A stretch of 64,000 nt of DNA from positions 172,074,395 to 172,138,394 of the forward strand of contig JAPWDM010000001.1 in the NCBI GenBank assembly GCA_035578155.1, written 5' to 3'. A program made the translations under genes and the position numbers. Below the pieces are notes generated by a model that was not told the DNA's origin, searched no databases, and worked only from the letters and a program-made list of their open reading frames with translations. Origin of the DNA: Brachynemurus nebulosus (taxonomy: Eukaryota > Arthropoda > Insecta > Neuroptera > Myrmeleontidae). Shown here in pieces: positions 10,046-24,100 of the stretch (positions within the stretch are counted from its first letter, which is position 1; the number at the start of each line of letters is the position of its first letter).

Positions 10046-13000
10046 CTGAAACAAATAAAAAAATATTTTAATATAAAAAGATTTTATGATATTAATTAAT
10101 AAATTATGTAAAACAGTTATCTCGTTTTCCAGTGATGATCTCTAGTCGACATTATTGTTTCAATTCTCTTTATAGGTGGATAATAAAAGTAACAAGATTT
10201 AAAACTTTCACTGTTTGTATTCAAATTAAATGTTAGAAAAGAAATTTAATTATATTGTTACAGGGTCTTAAAAATGTATTCGAACAACCATTTTCAAAAT
10301 TAAACACATGAGGTTTCACAGAAATTTTGTAAATTAGCAAACATTTTTAACCTTTCGGTATTCCCGAACGTCAACTTAAACAATACATAGAAAATATAAA
10401 GTCAACTTTTCCCCCTTAGCTCAGGGGCAGTGTTGACAGCCAAAAAGAGAACTTCAATCGTACCAAATGTGCGAAATTATCGTATTTTTCGTCTTTTCGA
10501 GGTAAATTATCGTACACAATGTAATTTAGTGAACTTTATTTTATAATTTAATGAAAAATTATCGTATTTTCGTGTGAGCTGCCAACACTGCTCAGGGGTT
10601 TTTGGATAACATAGATGTTAGTTTCATATTCTACCGATAGATAGTTACATGTGTCTCTCAAATGTCTAAAAACAGGCTGTTTTAGTGGGAAGGTTAGACC
10701 ATAAAGACCTAATATTGTACCTGAACAACAATTTGTCATGAATTATTTAATTAATTATAAATTAATAAAAGTAGCTTTTTTGTGTTAAGACTAGACAATA
10801 TATATGGAAAAAATCGAAAAATTATATTTCAAATATAGTTTTCATAGTTTGAGATTGAGACTGAAAGGTTTAATGAAAGAAAAAAAAAGGTGAAATGTGA
10901 AAAAGTTTAGAAAGTAGGGATTTAATATATTACTAGCTGATACCCAGGTTTACATGACATTTGGACATCTATCACGCAACAGAGTAATTACTATTGGACT
11001 TTTCAATCGTAGTTTAACCAAGGACGATACATTTTCGTTCGGTTTTTTAATCCGAGTTTAACCGAAAGTGTTACTTTTTCCGATGATTACGATCAGGTAT
11101 ATTTTTTCCCCACGAAAAATATAGGAGAATTACGGAAATTAGGAAAAATATAAGTTTTTACTTCAAAAAGTTATTTTACTGTACATACATATATTGCAAA
11201 TTTTTGATGTTTCGACATCTCTGTGACATACTGTAACGATATTTGCACCTTGTTAATTTGTTTTGCTTTTAATTTAACAAATACGGCACGTTTATATATA
11301 CAAAAAGTACAACATTTTGTTTTTATTTTGAACAGTAAAGGCGGAAATTTGTGTTTTTAATTAAAAAAGGAAAAATAATTCTATCTAACTCCATATAATA
11401 AGAATGTGTACTTAGTTTTCTATATTATATCATTAACATACTGAAACACTGTGGGATAAATTTCCAATTACATTTGAAACTTAATGTGTTAACCCTTTTG
11501 ATTCCAACTAATAACTAATGACTACTGGAAACAATACTAATTATGTAGAATGTTATGCGAGACGCCAGCAAACTAATGTGAGTGAACAAAAAATGTATTT
11601 TCCTTTTCCTGTTTGTTTGTCTTGCTTTCACGCCTCAACTGCTTAAATAATCAACTTAAAACGTTGCAACGAGATAGCTTGGGAAACTGAGATGTTTATT
11701 GGCTACTTTTTACACCGGGAAAACATCCTATTCCAGTGAGAAAATTCCCCAGAAAAGGAGCAACTCTCAATTATGGCACGATATAAGTATACTCTATACA
11801 TATTAACATGATGTTATAATTTTAAATACCACGCGTACGAAGCCGCGGGTAAATGCTCATAGGTATCAGTATGTAATAGTTTGGGGTAATGTTTTGGGTA
11901 TGGTATCGATTACGGATTTGGTTTTAGGGTTAGTCAATATCAAATCATCGAATAAAAAAATTATTTTGAACATCAATGTTTTTAAAATGCATGATATTTG
12001 GTGAATAGTTTCTTCAAATCAGTGTGACCAAAAATACCAAGTTATATATTTTTTTAAACATTCGTATTTGAGTATTGAGTTATAACAATTTTTAAAACCC
12101 AAAAATCGCAATTTTTAAGAGCGCTTTGAAATATTTAAACACATGTAGCTCAAAAACTGTTTGCCCTAGAAAGCTGAAACTGGTACCATTAATTTCAGAA
12201 TTAAAAGGACTTTAATTTGACATATAACATTATAATGCAATTCAAATTTAACCCTATCTCCACAATCCAAAAAACTGATTTTTATAAAAAGTCCAAAATC
12301 GTAATTTTATTTTTTTAAAAAAAAAAAAAAATGTTATACCCAACCTCTTAAGAAAGTTGTATACAAAGTTTCATGATGGTATTCTAATGGTATCACACTG
12401 AAATAATTTTCATTCTGAAAAAAACGGTTTGAAGGGGTAAATCGCTCTTCAAAAATTGGGATAAAAATTTAATTTTTCAAATATCTCGAAAACGGTAAGA
12501 AATAGAAGAGATAGAGTAAAAGTTTAAATTGAAGATATTGCTCTTTTTTAATTAAAAAGCTATCTATTGATATACAATTTATTCAAATTACACCAACAGG
12601 GGTAGTTAGGGGTTAAAATTTGAGGGTAATTTTGCGAAAAGGGAGTAAAAAATACAATATATTAAAATTTTGTTTGCAGATTTCAAATATACGTACAAAA
12701 ATCTAATCGACCTGTTTTTGCTCAATTTTCTAATATTAAGTCTAGGAGTAGTTAAATAGGGGGTGACTGTGTCTACATAATCGTTCCCAAACTTTTTTTG
12801 TCTCTTCGACCACTTGACACGGTTTTGAGTCTTGGATAGACCCCCTATATAAATTCAACAATTGCCTCGGGATTACAGTTTTCTTTTTTCTCAGAAAATG
12901 TAAGCGGTGAGCAAAAAAAACCTCACCAGCTTCTCACGACAAGGAAACAAAGGTACCTGTTCCGCTGTCGATCTGTAAACTGTTCTAGACCCCCATTTAC

Positions 13001-13826
13001 ATCCTATGGACCCCCAATTTTTTCCTGCATCGATGTGAACCCCTTCCTTACAAGTCGTCATCGACCCCTGGGGATCAATATACAATAATATACATAGATC
13101 ACTTTGGAAACCACTGATCTACACGAATTATTTAAATAATTAGACAGATACTTGTCTTAATTAAAACTCCATCCTGATTAAATTGAAATTTTAACTGTGT
13201 GCGGAAGCTTTTACGGCTAATTGAACACGTTTAGCTTGCCTATAATTAAATGATTTTAGTAATTAACTATCTAGTGATTAATAATTATAAAAAAAAAGTT
13301 ATAAAAAATAATGGTAATGTGAACAATAAATAAACTGACTTCACAAAAAAAGGAAATTAAATCGTTTGTTGAATCGAATACAAGCGCAATCAATAAATAA
13401 ATCTAATTAAATTATAATTTAGTTTATTAATATATGTATTAATATTTCGATTTTTGCAATAATAAGTTAATTTAAAATTTTAATTAGTATTAGTTAATTG
13501 CTTTTGATTACTTAATTGATTTTTTAAACACACTTTTCACACGTGCCAGAATTAATCAAAAACTTGTTTAAAAAATTTTCTTGGAAAGATTTTATTTATC
13601 AGAATGGAAAGATTTTATTCTAGAATCATATTATTTTTGCAATTTCGGAACTAAAATACATAATTTAGTCTCTCATAATTGGGAGTAAAGTGTCACCCTT
13701 AGTGCTAATAAGTGACTGAAAATACTTTTTCTCCGGTGTTTCAATCAATTAGCAAGCGGAATTTGTAGAACAGGATGCTTAGAATTCCTTTAATATCTTA
13801 AGCATTCTTTTATATCAGACTCAATC
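10046..13826. other. Intron sequence with weak repeat signals only
   Basis: No gene seen. At 10934 TACTAGCTGATACCC and at about 11840-11872 AAGCCGCGGGTA...GGTATCAG look like the ends of a common insect repeat in opposite orientation; the link between them is weak. The 12100-12720 block is rich in phrases such as ATATCTCGAAAACGG that also appear in other insect repeats, but no borders could be drawn. Confidence 0.4.
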
Positions 13827-14626
13827 AGAGTTCCCACAGACCTGGAAAGTCAGGGAAATTGATTCACAGTCATGGAAAGTCAGGAAAGGTAGTGAAAATA
13901 GGCCGAAAGTCATGGAAAATTGGTCAAAATCAAGATAAGTCAGGGAAACTCATAAAACTATATTATAAGAAGCACGTACTTGAAAAGAAGTACATATGAC
14001 TTTTATATAAGTCATATGTAAGTTAAGTTTTATGTTATACGTAAGGAATAATATTCCTTATTATTTCATCATTTATATAAGTTACTCCTATACTTAGACT
14101 CAGTGGTGGATTTACCAGCAGGCTGAGTAGTATATTTTAGGGGTGGCAAATTGTCGCCAAAAGGGCGGCAAAATTTAGAATTTGAAGGTTTTTTTTTTTT
14201 TTTGCTAATCACTCTTTTTAGGAAAAAGTGTTAAAAACTTATTAAGAATTTTTTTTTTAGCTTTTTGGGATAAAGCAGGGGCGGCATTTTTCTCGGAATC
14301 TAGAGCGGCACTTAGGGTAAATCCGCCGCTGCTTAGACTATTCCTTTATGTTTTATTAGTTTATGTTTTTGTATTAATAAAAAGGAATAAAAAAATGTAT
14401 ACAAAAGGATAATAAAAAGGGGGTGTAAGGACGGCTATGGGGATGGTGAAAACCATATTTAAATAATAATAAAGTATTTTTCTTTCTACATACCATTATT
14501 CACACATTTACCCGAAGAAAAGTCGGGATTTTATATATGTCGATAGTCAGGAAAAGTTTTGGAAATATGTGATGGAATGCCAGGGAAAGTCAGGGAAATT
14601 GAAAATTAAATTTCTGTGGGAACTCT
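13827..14626. mobile_element. TIR element with internal GTCAGGGAAA motifs
   Basis: Perfect 14-base terminal inverted repeats AGAGTTCCCACAGA (13827-13840) and TCTGTGGGAACTCT (14613-14626). Close to both ends the motif AAAGTCAGGGAAATT recurs several times. The 800-base unit has been split by a hAT-type insertion at 14101-14331. No transposase frame remains. Confidence 0.7.
14101..14331. mobile_element. hAT-type MITE nested in the 13827-14626 element
   Basis: Termini CAGTGGTGGATTTACC and GGTAAATCCGCCGCTG are inverted repeats and are flanked by a perfect 8-base target duplication CTTAGACT (14093-14100 and 14332-14339). An 8-base duplication with CAG...CTG ends is the hAT signature. It is 231 bases long, without coding capacity. 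Confidence 0.9.
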
Positions 14627-14629
14627 CTA

Positions 14630-15075
14630 CAGTTGAACTCTTTTTTATGCGGTCTTTTTTTGTGCGGTTTTTTTTGTGCGATTTTTTTTATGCGGTTTGT
14701 AAAAAATGGCCATTAAAATGCATAATATGAATCAAAATCACGAGACAGTAAGAAACTTAAACAATTACTATAATAACTTTCTTTGATAAAAATACTTTTT
14801 AACGACTTTTAAGCATTTAATCAATACATTGCATAGGAATATAAATTATTGCATCATTTAATTTTTTTACACAATGTGTAAAAATACATGTCATGTATTT
14901 TTCAAAATTTTCATAATATTATAAAAAGGAAATAAAATGTTCCTACGTGTAAATTAAGGCTTTATCTTGTTTATAGAAGCAACTTCTAAGGAAATTTCTA
15001 AGTTTTGAGCATTTTGAGTGATGTTTTTCCGATGAAACTTTTTTTATGCGGTCCCGACCAACCGCATAAATATAT
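14630..15075 (+). mobile_element. pogo-like MITE, copy 1, right end lost
   Basis: Starts CAGTTGAACTC after TA (14628-14629), with TTTTTTATGCGG repeats next to it. The body (TGGCCATTAAAATGCATAAT and so on) matches the copies at 26954 and 41687. The right end breaks off at ACCGCATAAA, where a TAAA/TA microsatellite takes over. CAGTTGAA ends with TA target sites are typical of pogo/Tigger relatives; the assignment is by termini only. Confidence 0.7.
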
Positions 15076-15076
15076 A

Positions 15077-15310
<234 letters not shown>

Positions 15311-16619
15311 TAAGACCTACTGTGCCACGGCGGGCCTCTCATTGGGCCTCGCAGGAACTTGAGAAATTATCTATCGACAGGTTTGCCGAAAATGTTTCCC
15401 TCACTATTGATTAACTGAGAGAAAATGTTTAGAAATCCCTCGTCAATCGTTACTTAGTAAAAGGTATAGTTAAACACATGTTTATGAGGTTATTCGAAAT
15501 AGTTTTTCTGCTTATCTGTGGAGGGTAGTGGGGAAAGAATTCAGACGAGTTACGTCCCTTGTGAGATTGACCTGTAATAAATTTATTACATTTTAAAAAT
15601 TAATCCAAAAAAAGTGAAATAATTTCCGAAAGACCTTCAAAATGACTTTGCGACAATTATTTGGTAATTTTTTTATAGTAAATTCCTCATTTTTTATAGC
15701 GATTAATTTCACAATATTTTTTTCCGTAGACATCAAGAGTTCATTTTACTTATTTAATAGTCACTAATTTTTCCATTAATTAACTCTTAAAGAAAAAAAA
15801 TCGCAAAAATTGGTGGAAATTTATTTCAATAAATTAAAGTCATATTTAAACCTAATCAGTAATTCGTATTTAATTTCATGGACAAATATGATATTGAAGA
15901 TATCAGTTAATAATCGCCACCTTGCTGAAGGCGAATTGTAATTATATATTTGTAATAATTATTTATATTTTAACAATTAATGAACATAGAAAGTGTTAAA
16001 AATCAGATATAATATTGAGATGCAGTAGCAACAGAAGAAACACGGCAATTTTAAAATTTTGCTGCAATTGAAACTGTTGATAAGAGAGACTGTTTTTGAG
16101 CATAGACAAGTATTTTTTACTCCAAGTAGTTTAACTAACGCTAGTGGTTTTAATTCTGCCATAATTAGTATCCCATTTTAAGACCTTAATAAAGCTAACC
16201 GTTCCCAAAACAAAAATTCTAAAAATCTAAAAGAACTACCAGATGAAATATCAGAGTATTTATTTAGGTGTTATTTAGATATGCTAATAAAAAAAATTAG
16301 GTGTTCTAACGGTTTTGAAAAAAATATGAATAACAAAATCGGCGGCTAGCTTTACGTAAACCTAAACATCTTATACGTTATAAAATGAAAATTTTAAAAA
16401 GTACCTCGTCAAGCGCTATGAAGGACATTGAAAAAAAAAAACAAAAAACGTTGTACCCAGCGCTTCCACTATTTGTTGAATTTGACATATTTTATTATGT
16501 GACTGAATAGTAAAATGTTGAATGTCTTTATAATGTTTTCAGCGCCCCCACCAGTGCTATAATAATGCGTGCGGTCATTTGCTATAAATGTCACTTTTAC
16601 AAATTTACTAGCTGCATAT
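15311..16619. other. Intron sequence, nothing recognised
   Basis: AT-rich, no supported gene or repeat border. Small open frames here are of chance length. Confidence 0.4.
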
Positions 16620-16965
16620 TAAAATACCCCTGTCGCAGCATCCTGCATAACATAGCGAATTTCCGTTTATAAAAATTAGTTTTTCTCGGAAACTAGTTGA
16701 CATAGAATAATAGTTTAAAGAGCTTTTTTATGTAATTTTTTCTCCTCTTTTAAATGGTGTAAAAAAATTTGGTAAAAATTTTTGAATAAGTGGAAATTTT
16801 GGCAAAAAACTAATTTTTTGCAAGAACAAAAACCATGTTCCTGGCATCCGACGTGTCTGGCTGAAGAACTCATCCAAGATTTTTGAACTTCCAACGTTGT
16901 CACCAAATTTCGTAAACCTAGGACATTTCGTTCGAGAGTTATCGTGCTGATACATAAATACATAA

Positions 16966-17029
<64 letters not shown>

Positions 17030-17150
17030 TTTAGTGAATGTTATTTTTGGGTTCTAGGGACCTCAAAACAAATTTCTGCCATAGTCCCGGGCTCAAGTCG
17101 CGTCATGAGACCTACTGTAATAGCTGAATTTCCATTCTGGAAATTCGCTA
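16620..17150 (-). mobile_element. AGCGAATTTCC-family TIR element, near complete (copy B)
   Basis: Left side AATACCCCTGTCGCAGCATCCTGCATAACAT then AGCGAATTTCC (16654); right side GGAAATTCGCT ends at about 17150, so an 11-base inverted repeat closes the unit. Inside lies a TA array (16978-17026). This is the best single copy for defining the family (about 530 bases). The phrase AACTCTCGAACGAAATGTCC and neighbours recur at 25200 and 32770. An open frame on each copy (SQTRRMPGTWF...) reflects shared repeat descent, not a protein. Confidence 0.85.
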
Positions 17151-17245
17151 AAAAAGTAATTTTTTAAAAAAAATTCTATGTCACAAACCATACGTCGAAG
17201 TTGGTTCAAATTTGAACATTTTGTTTATTAAATACTAATAGAAAA

Positions 17246-17505
17246 AATACCCCTGTCGCAGCAATCTGCATAACATAGCGAATTTCCGTTTAAAAACGAA
17301 ATTTTTAAACGGAAATTCGCTGAGATAGAATTGAGATAGAATTTTCTCGGAAACTAGTTGAGATAGAATAATAGTATAAAGACCTTTTTTGTGTGATTTT
17401 TTCTCCTCGTTTCAATGGTGTAAAAAAATGTCGCAAAAATTTTTGAATAAAGGGAAATTTTGGCAAAAAACTAATTTTGTCTGGTTGACGAACTCGTCCA
17501 CCGGT
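17246..17505 (-). mobile_element. AGCGAATTTCC-family element, truncated (copy C)
   Basis: Starts ATACCCCTGTCGCAGCAATC like copy B but has a rearranged end: a perfect small palindrome of the terminus (AGCGAATTTCCGTTTAAAAA next to its inverse) before continuing with TTTTCTCGGAAACTAGTTGA. It stops after TTTTGTCTGGTTGACGAACTCG. Confidence 0.75.
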
Positions 17506-20500
17506 TGTAATTCAGTTGTAAGACATATTACAACCTGTCACGTAATATACTATTAAAAATTTAAAGATAAAATTAATTTTTTTTTCAAAATTCTGGAAAA
17601 TCATAATAAATGAATTATAAATGTCTTAGCGTTTCTTTATTCCACAGAAATAGATTTTACAATTATTTCCACCAAATTCAAAACAATAATATTTTTAGAT
17701 TCACTTAAGTGTCCTTCACCTCTTGATTATCAATTATTACTAAATCATAGTCATAAAAAGTATAAAAAATTTACAGCTGTAATAATTTTTTTAAATTAAA
17801 GTTTTTTCTAAATATATAGAAAAGTCATTAAGTAACTATATAAAAATTATGTAAATCATGGAAATTTTTATGACTTTAAAAAATTAAAATAACCTTCTAA
17901 ATATTATTAATATTAATAAATTAAAAACAAATCTACCTTGCACCTATTTCCAGTTAATTATGAATATTGGTACGAAAAAATTTTTGAAATTGACAAGGCT
18001 ATCAACCGATTATAAAACCAGTGTTTAACAATATTTATAATTGTTTACCGTTCAAAGGACTATCCAAATTGTATATTTTTATAAAACCGGTAATAGTAAA
18101 TAGTACATATTTTTACGTAGTATTATAACAACGAAAAAATTACAGGATAAAAATGATTGAACCTCGGAATTAATCAAAGATAAAAATGAAAAAAAAGGTG
18201 TAGATAGAAGTTTATCTTCCCGTTTATTTTTGAATATTCTACAACAAAGTTCCCAAATTTTATTTTTTATTTAACCATAAACCCCTTCTACAAAAATTGA
18301 CGAAAAATATGTTTTATATAGAGAATTTCGAACTACTCTGTACCCACGACGTCGTTCGCGCGACGCGTTGTCGAATCGATTTGGTACTTTCCCATGGAAC
18401 TGAGACATTTTACTGCAGTAAACAGTATCCAAAGTCTTGACCCAGGTAAAAAGTTATCACCACACCAAACGTCTCAAAATCCGTTCGATAGTTTTTGCGT
18501 AATGCGTGCACATGCTCAAATGTTTTCTGTATATTTCCGAGGGAAGAAGCAATTTCCCCGCAATAAAAAGTATCTTATACGTTAATACCAGATCAATACA
18601 CCGATATCTCGTTAAAGTTGGAGGAAGGTCGGAAGAATCGTTATCGAAAATTTTCCACAAAATGTACGTATTTGTAAAAATTGTGAAATGCTTACTTGCA
18701 CATTCACGCAACTACAACTTATAAAATGGAAAATGAAAAATATGTACGAATTTTTCTTGAATGATTAAAGAAAAAAATGTTACCTAACCGGAAAAAAGAA
18801 AAAAATCAATACGTAATAATAATTATATTGTATTATGTATAATACTCATTAAGTAGTTAACATTTATAATAAAATCAATATGAAAATAAAAGCAAACGGT
18901 TTATCATTTATGTAATATTATCCTTGGTTATTATCTTTTATTTTAATTATTATTATGTACTATCAGTTATTGAATGTGATGAATCAGTTTGGATAAATTC
19001 TCTAGCTAAATTTTTTTCTGATATTCATTTCAACGATGTATAAATAAGTTAAAACTTTTACCCATTGCACCTGATCTAATAATAAGATCATTGATCGATC
19101 AGTTTATAATCTATTGCAGAATATAGAATTGCACGCTGTCGAGCTTTAAAAATAGAATTGGTGAATCCAAACAGCCGAGAAAAAAACGACCAATATGCTT
19201 TACCAGTAAGACTATATGGATAACCACAGACCAAAGAACATTCAACATATTATATATATCCTATAGACTCACTTTATCAATTTATAAATGAAGCACCCAG
19301 ATACGACCAGTATACGAACCTAATAGTATTCTGTAATACAGTAATCAGTGCAATAACCAGTGGTATTATTGTCAAAATATAATACTGATAATAAAATTTT
19401 ACTTTTTGGAGAAGAAACTGCAAAATTTTGAAAGAAAAAAAACTGGTATTCGTTTTATTTTCAAAATACGTACATATACAAATTATGTCCTACAATAACT
19501 ATAGTCCTATTTACTGAAAAATGGACAATACATTATATTACTTAAATTTCACCCGTTTCACCCCGTTACCTGCCTCAAGAAAACTGCCGACAAACTGACT
19601 TTACGCTTTGTCTAGTAACACAATATAATAGTGTTCATTGGTCTACGTGGATAACATTTTACCAATTTTTTTCTGATACATGTTGGGGCCCCTGTAACTC
19701 GGGCGTTCTATACCACTGATAAACCTACTATAGCGGTTGTTACGCCCCTGTTAAGTACGTATCTCATTATCGTACCATCGCGACGGAATGAAACAGCCGA
19801 AACAGGAATTTTTATTAGGTGTAAAATAACATCTGATTCGCCAATTTTAATAACTGACTGTAAGGTGCGTACAATCACATTATGATAATATGTAATAAAC
19901 TTGTATTTAAAAAAAAAAAACCTGTATTGTAAGTTAGTAAGTCATTATCACTGGATGACACACGTTCATTGCCTTTTTATAGTCAATGATTTTTTTTATT
20001 AATATGGAATGACCATTTTGACGTCATAGAGTGAATAGTTGAATCACCTCTATTCTTTTGTAGTGCATAAAACTAGTTAAATTCGTTATAACCTATAGGC
20101 CTATTATAGACATACATATCGAATGCTTTATAATTATTGGCATGCAGTTATGCACTGACCTAATTTAAAATTAAAGTTTATTAACAATAAATTTTCAAAA
20201 AAAAAAAAAAAATCGGTCAAGAGTGAATCGGGCTCGCACAATTAACCCCACCTTTCAATTTCAGGTCACCTTTAATTTTTATATTTATTATTTGGTTGAT
20301 GAGCAATTTGATCACATAAAAACAACAAGGTTAATAATTTTTGGATTTGAACATGATGAATGTGAGGCCATTACTATAGCAAAGAACCTTTATTTTTGTA
20401 AATCAACAGACACGATAGGTATTAGGTATGTCTGAATAAAATTTAATTCGAACTAAGTATGCTAAGTTTTTTTTCTTTATCTTTTTTAAAAATTTTTTTG

Positions 20501-21215
20501 TTTGGAAAACAAGTTGGTAATGTTTTTTGTCTACTTATTTATATGGTGGGACAGTTTAAAGGACGTCATATAGTAGTATATAAGTAAATAAAAAATAATA
20601 TCATATGAAAATGGTAGCAATTCACAATAAAAAAATTTAAAATATTCAGTTTCAGTTCATAGAAAAGTAGAAAATTTGCCTGTAAATTTAATGAACGAAT
20701 ACAAAGCAAATGATTTTAGCGCGCAAGCTAAATAAAAATTAATTTTTTGTGTAAGCGGTTTACATCATGCTTAGAAAAAAATTGATAATTTTTTTTTTTT
20801 TATTCGTAACTCATCCAAATAAATAGTTTGAAACATTTATTAATTTGTCAATTACTTTATTTAAGTAAACGTTTTTTCGGCAAAAATATGCACCCTTCCC
20901 AAAAATTAAAAAAAAATATATAGCTTACTACTCCCAAATATGGTGAAGAAGCTGGTAACAGCGCTTTCGTTAACCAACTATCGTTAAATTATGATTTTGT
21001 GTCTATTTTAAGCCCCTTTAGATTTTTTGAACATCCCTTATATCAGCTACAATCATAATCATTTAAAATTTAGTAAATGTAAAACTTAACATTTAAAATC
21101 AAAAAACCTAAAAAGTTAATTTGTTGAAAATTAGTCTTTCTATTAAGGTTCACAAATTTTTTTCTTTGAAATAATTACAAGGACATTTATCAACTTTATA
21201 CATTGCTTATTTATA
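17506..21215. other. Intron sequence, nothing firm recognised
   Basis: A CpG-richer patch at 18345-18375 (CGACGTCGTTCGCGCGACGCG) and a GC-richer patch at 19560-19800 stand out from the AT-rich background. The second includes GTTACGCCCCTG, which resembles one hAT-type end without a partner. No coding region supported. Confidence 0.4.
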
Positions 21216-22089
21216 TTAAGGGAGGAGTTCAAATAAAAAAGCAACTTTTTTATTAATGATTATTTTGCTTGTTGAAATTTTTTTCAAATTAGGGATGGTT
21301 TCAAATAGAAAATTTTGTTTTTGAAACATTCATTACTCTTCCCTGTGGGGGGAGGGAGCCCTTTTTCACAAGTTTTTAAGAGTTTACAAGGAACGCCATA
21401 TCTCAAAAAGTAATGAATATTTTTTAAATATTTTTTCATTATTTTATTCCTAAAGGACCTGTCCATAAAGCTGAGTATGGGTTTCAGGAAATTTTAAAAA
21501 TTAACTATAAAATTGTAATCCCAAAGTTCTAAAAATTATAAAACTCAATTTTTTATTAAAACATAAATGTTTAAAAATAGTTACAATTGTTCAAATGGAA
21601 AAAGCATACTCCACTTTATGCGCAATATGTTTATGAACAAAATAAAAAGAAAATTAAGTCTCTATCTTTTCTAGAACCTGAGATATGATTTTCCTTGTCG
21701 GGAAAAACACAATTTTCGGGAAACGGTAAAAAACAAAAATAATAATAAAAGAAGCGGTTTACTCACTGTTTATTAAAACGTCTACAAAGGCATACAAATA
21801 AAAGAACATTATCTCAGTGCATACTATAATTCGTGTACATACCAAAACAAAATATTACTGATCAAATCGCGAGGGGAGGGGGGGGGCGAGCGTTATCTGC
21901 AAAGGACCAGCAAATTGGCTGTGCAGCGGTTCACAAATAAATATTTTTCTACGTGAAAAAAAATTTGTTTTTAGCCATGTTTTATATATCACCATGTTTG
22001 TAAAGAACCACAGAACAAAATAAAAACAAAAAAAGAGTTTCGAAAAAAATTAGTTTATTAGCCGTTTCTGGCGTGAACTCCCCCCTTAA
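21216..22089. mobile_element. TTAA-flanked TIR element (TTAAGGGAGGAGTTCA)
   Basis: The left end TTAAGGGAGGAGTTCA (21216) and the right end TGAACTCCCCCCTTAA (ending 22089) are inverted repeats with one mismatch. TTAA at both ends fits TTAA-inserting superfamilies. Termini beginning with G-rich purines recall Kolobok more than piggyBac (which starts CCY). The 874 bases carry no transposase. Confidence 0.7.
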
Positions 22090-22726
22090 TAGAATTTAAC
22101 ATTTCAAAAAATCTCAAGAGCTTTTAATAAAAACTTCGTGAATTTGGTATTCGATACACCTGTAAGTATATATTAAAATTTCATCGAAGTTTGAAGGTTT
22201 TCTAAAGTCGAAATCGTCCTAAAAATATAAAAATTAAAAAGAAAAATTGCCTTAAGAATGATTACGATGATTACTATAAAAATTGTAATTAATCAAAAAG
22301 GATTTTCCATAAAAATCAGAATTCAACCAAAAGAAAAACTTTATTAATTTTTGATTAAAATATACAAAAAACAACTTAGGTGTATTTTTAATAAATAAAT
22401 TTATTAATACCCAACTTTTTTTGCTTGGAAGAAATAATTAAATTTTTTATTTCCAATAAAATTACACATCTCATAATTAGAAAACACAGTACACGTGATT
22501 ATAAATAAATGAGTCTTATGAGTTCACAAGGTTTTGATTGATTTACCATTGCAGTTTTGCCCCAGTCCTGTCATCAAGACCAATACCACCAATACTATGC
22601 ATTGTTGTAAGTCCAAGTGAACAAGACCAAGAAACTAGCAAGACTCTTGTTAAAATATAGAAAACCCTACACATTTACCAGATATTATGTTATTAAAATT
22701 TTTGAAAGATTTTTAGTTTGGCTTAT

Positions 22727-22955
22727 TAAGGGGAGGTCTACTTGAGCGTCGCTAAAAAAAATCGATTTTTTTTTTGCAGAAATTGGTAGCTAGTTATGTG
22801 TAGAATATGTTCCCAAAGTGATTTTGCTGAAAGTAATTTAAGGGAAGGTTTACTTGAGATTTGATCAAAAAATCGATTTTTTTGCAGAAATTGATAGCAA
22901 ATTATGTGTAGAATATATTCCCAAAGTGATTTTGCTGAAAATAATTTTAAAAAAA
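22727..22955. repeat. Two tandem units of about 115 bases with TTAAGGGGAGG start
   Basis: Unit 1 begins TTAAGGGGAGGTCTACTTGAG (22727) and unit 2 TTTAAGGGAAGGTTTACTTGAG (about 22839). Both continue with ATCGATTTTTTTGCAGAAATTG, GTGTAGAATAT and CCCAAAGTGATTTTGCTGAA. The start resembles the TTAA elements, so this may be a decayed, partly duplicated member of that group. Confidence 0.7.
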
Positions 22956-23858
22956 GATTTTTGCACATTAACCGAATCCAGCTTTCTATAAAAAAAAAAA
23001 AAAAAAACGTAAGTTCACGCAATAATGAGTATTAAATATAAAATTTTGAAAATACGTTTCTTGATATATTTTTTATAATATCTCGGAACCATATTTTTGG
23101 AACTGGCTGACGCGATAACTCAAAAACTATTCGATGAATCATTTTTTTAATTTTTTTTATTTTAAAGGTAATTTAATTCTCCGGCACCTATACCTAAGTT
23201 TGATACACTTTCAATATTTTTTTTTTTTTAAATTTACTTTAAAGAGCGAAAAATAAGACAAAAATCGTAATCCAAAGTTCACACATCCGCCATTTTTTTT
23301 CAGTTTTTTTTTATGTTATAGGTATAGGTGCCGATACTGTTCATATATTTTATAAATCTTTTTTGTTTTTGGATTATAGTGGTTTATTACCGGCGCTATG
23401 ATGTCAACCAACAAGGCATCGGATTTTCGGATCGTCACACTGCACTATCTATAAAATGGACAATATTTTATATTTTTCCTTGAAAAATTTTTTTTGTATA
23501 GTTTGATACTTAATAAATATGTGTACAAAATTTGAAATTGATATTTACTTCCGTTCTTGGGAAAAAAATTCCAGAAAAATACATAGTTTTTGTATATAAT
23601 AATATACATTCTTGAAAATCTTCACTGTAACACAATTTTTACAAGAGTAAGACACAGTCTTGATTAAAATTTTTGAGCAAGGCCAAAACCAAGATTGCTT
23701 CGACTATGCTCCTCGGCAGTGAAGTCGTTTTTTTCTGTCTTGTTAAATAAAATACTATTTTATCAAATTTTTACAATTTTATTTTGTTTAAAATTATAAA
23801 AAAGTAAACGGGATTAAAACATTTTTTTTCGTCCTTCACGTGGTTATTGTCCTCAAGC

Positions 23859-24100
23859 CAGAGACGTAACTACAATGGAGCAGGTGGAGCAGTCTCTCCA
23901 AGGCGCATGACAAAAAAAGGCCCAACAGGGCGCAAAAATATGGGTGCAAGAAGGAATTTTTTTATAAAGGAAAAAAATACGTTTTGTTTTTTTTTTCTTT
24001 TTTCCTCGCTAGCTGCATTTTTGTAGAAAACTGAACTTTTGAGGTGGGAGCACTTGAGTCAGAATTGCTCCATGACGCAAAAATTGTAGTTACATCTCTG
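23859..24100. mobile_element. hAT-type MITE
   Basis: Termini CAGAGACGTAACTACAA and TTGTAGTTACATCTCTG are inverted repeats with one mismatch. Flanks CCTCAAGC and CCTCGAAC are an 8-base duplication with two differences. It is 242 bases, non-coding; the open frame overlapping its right end is incidental. Confidence 0.8.
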
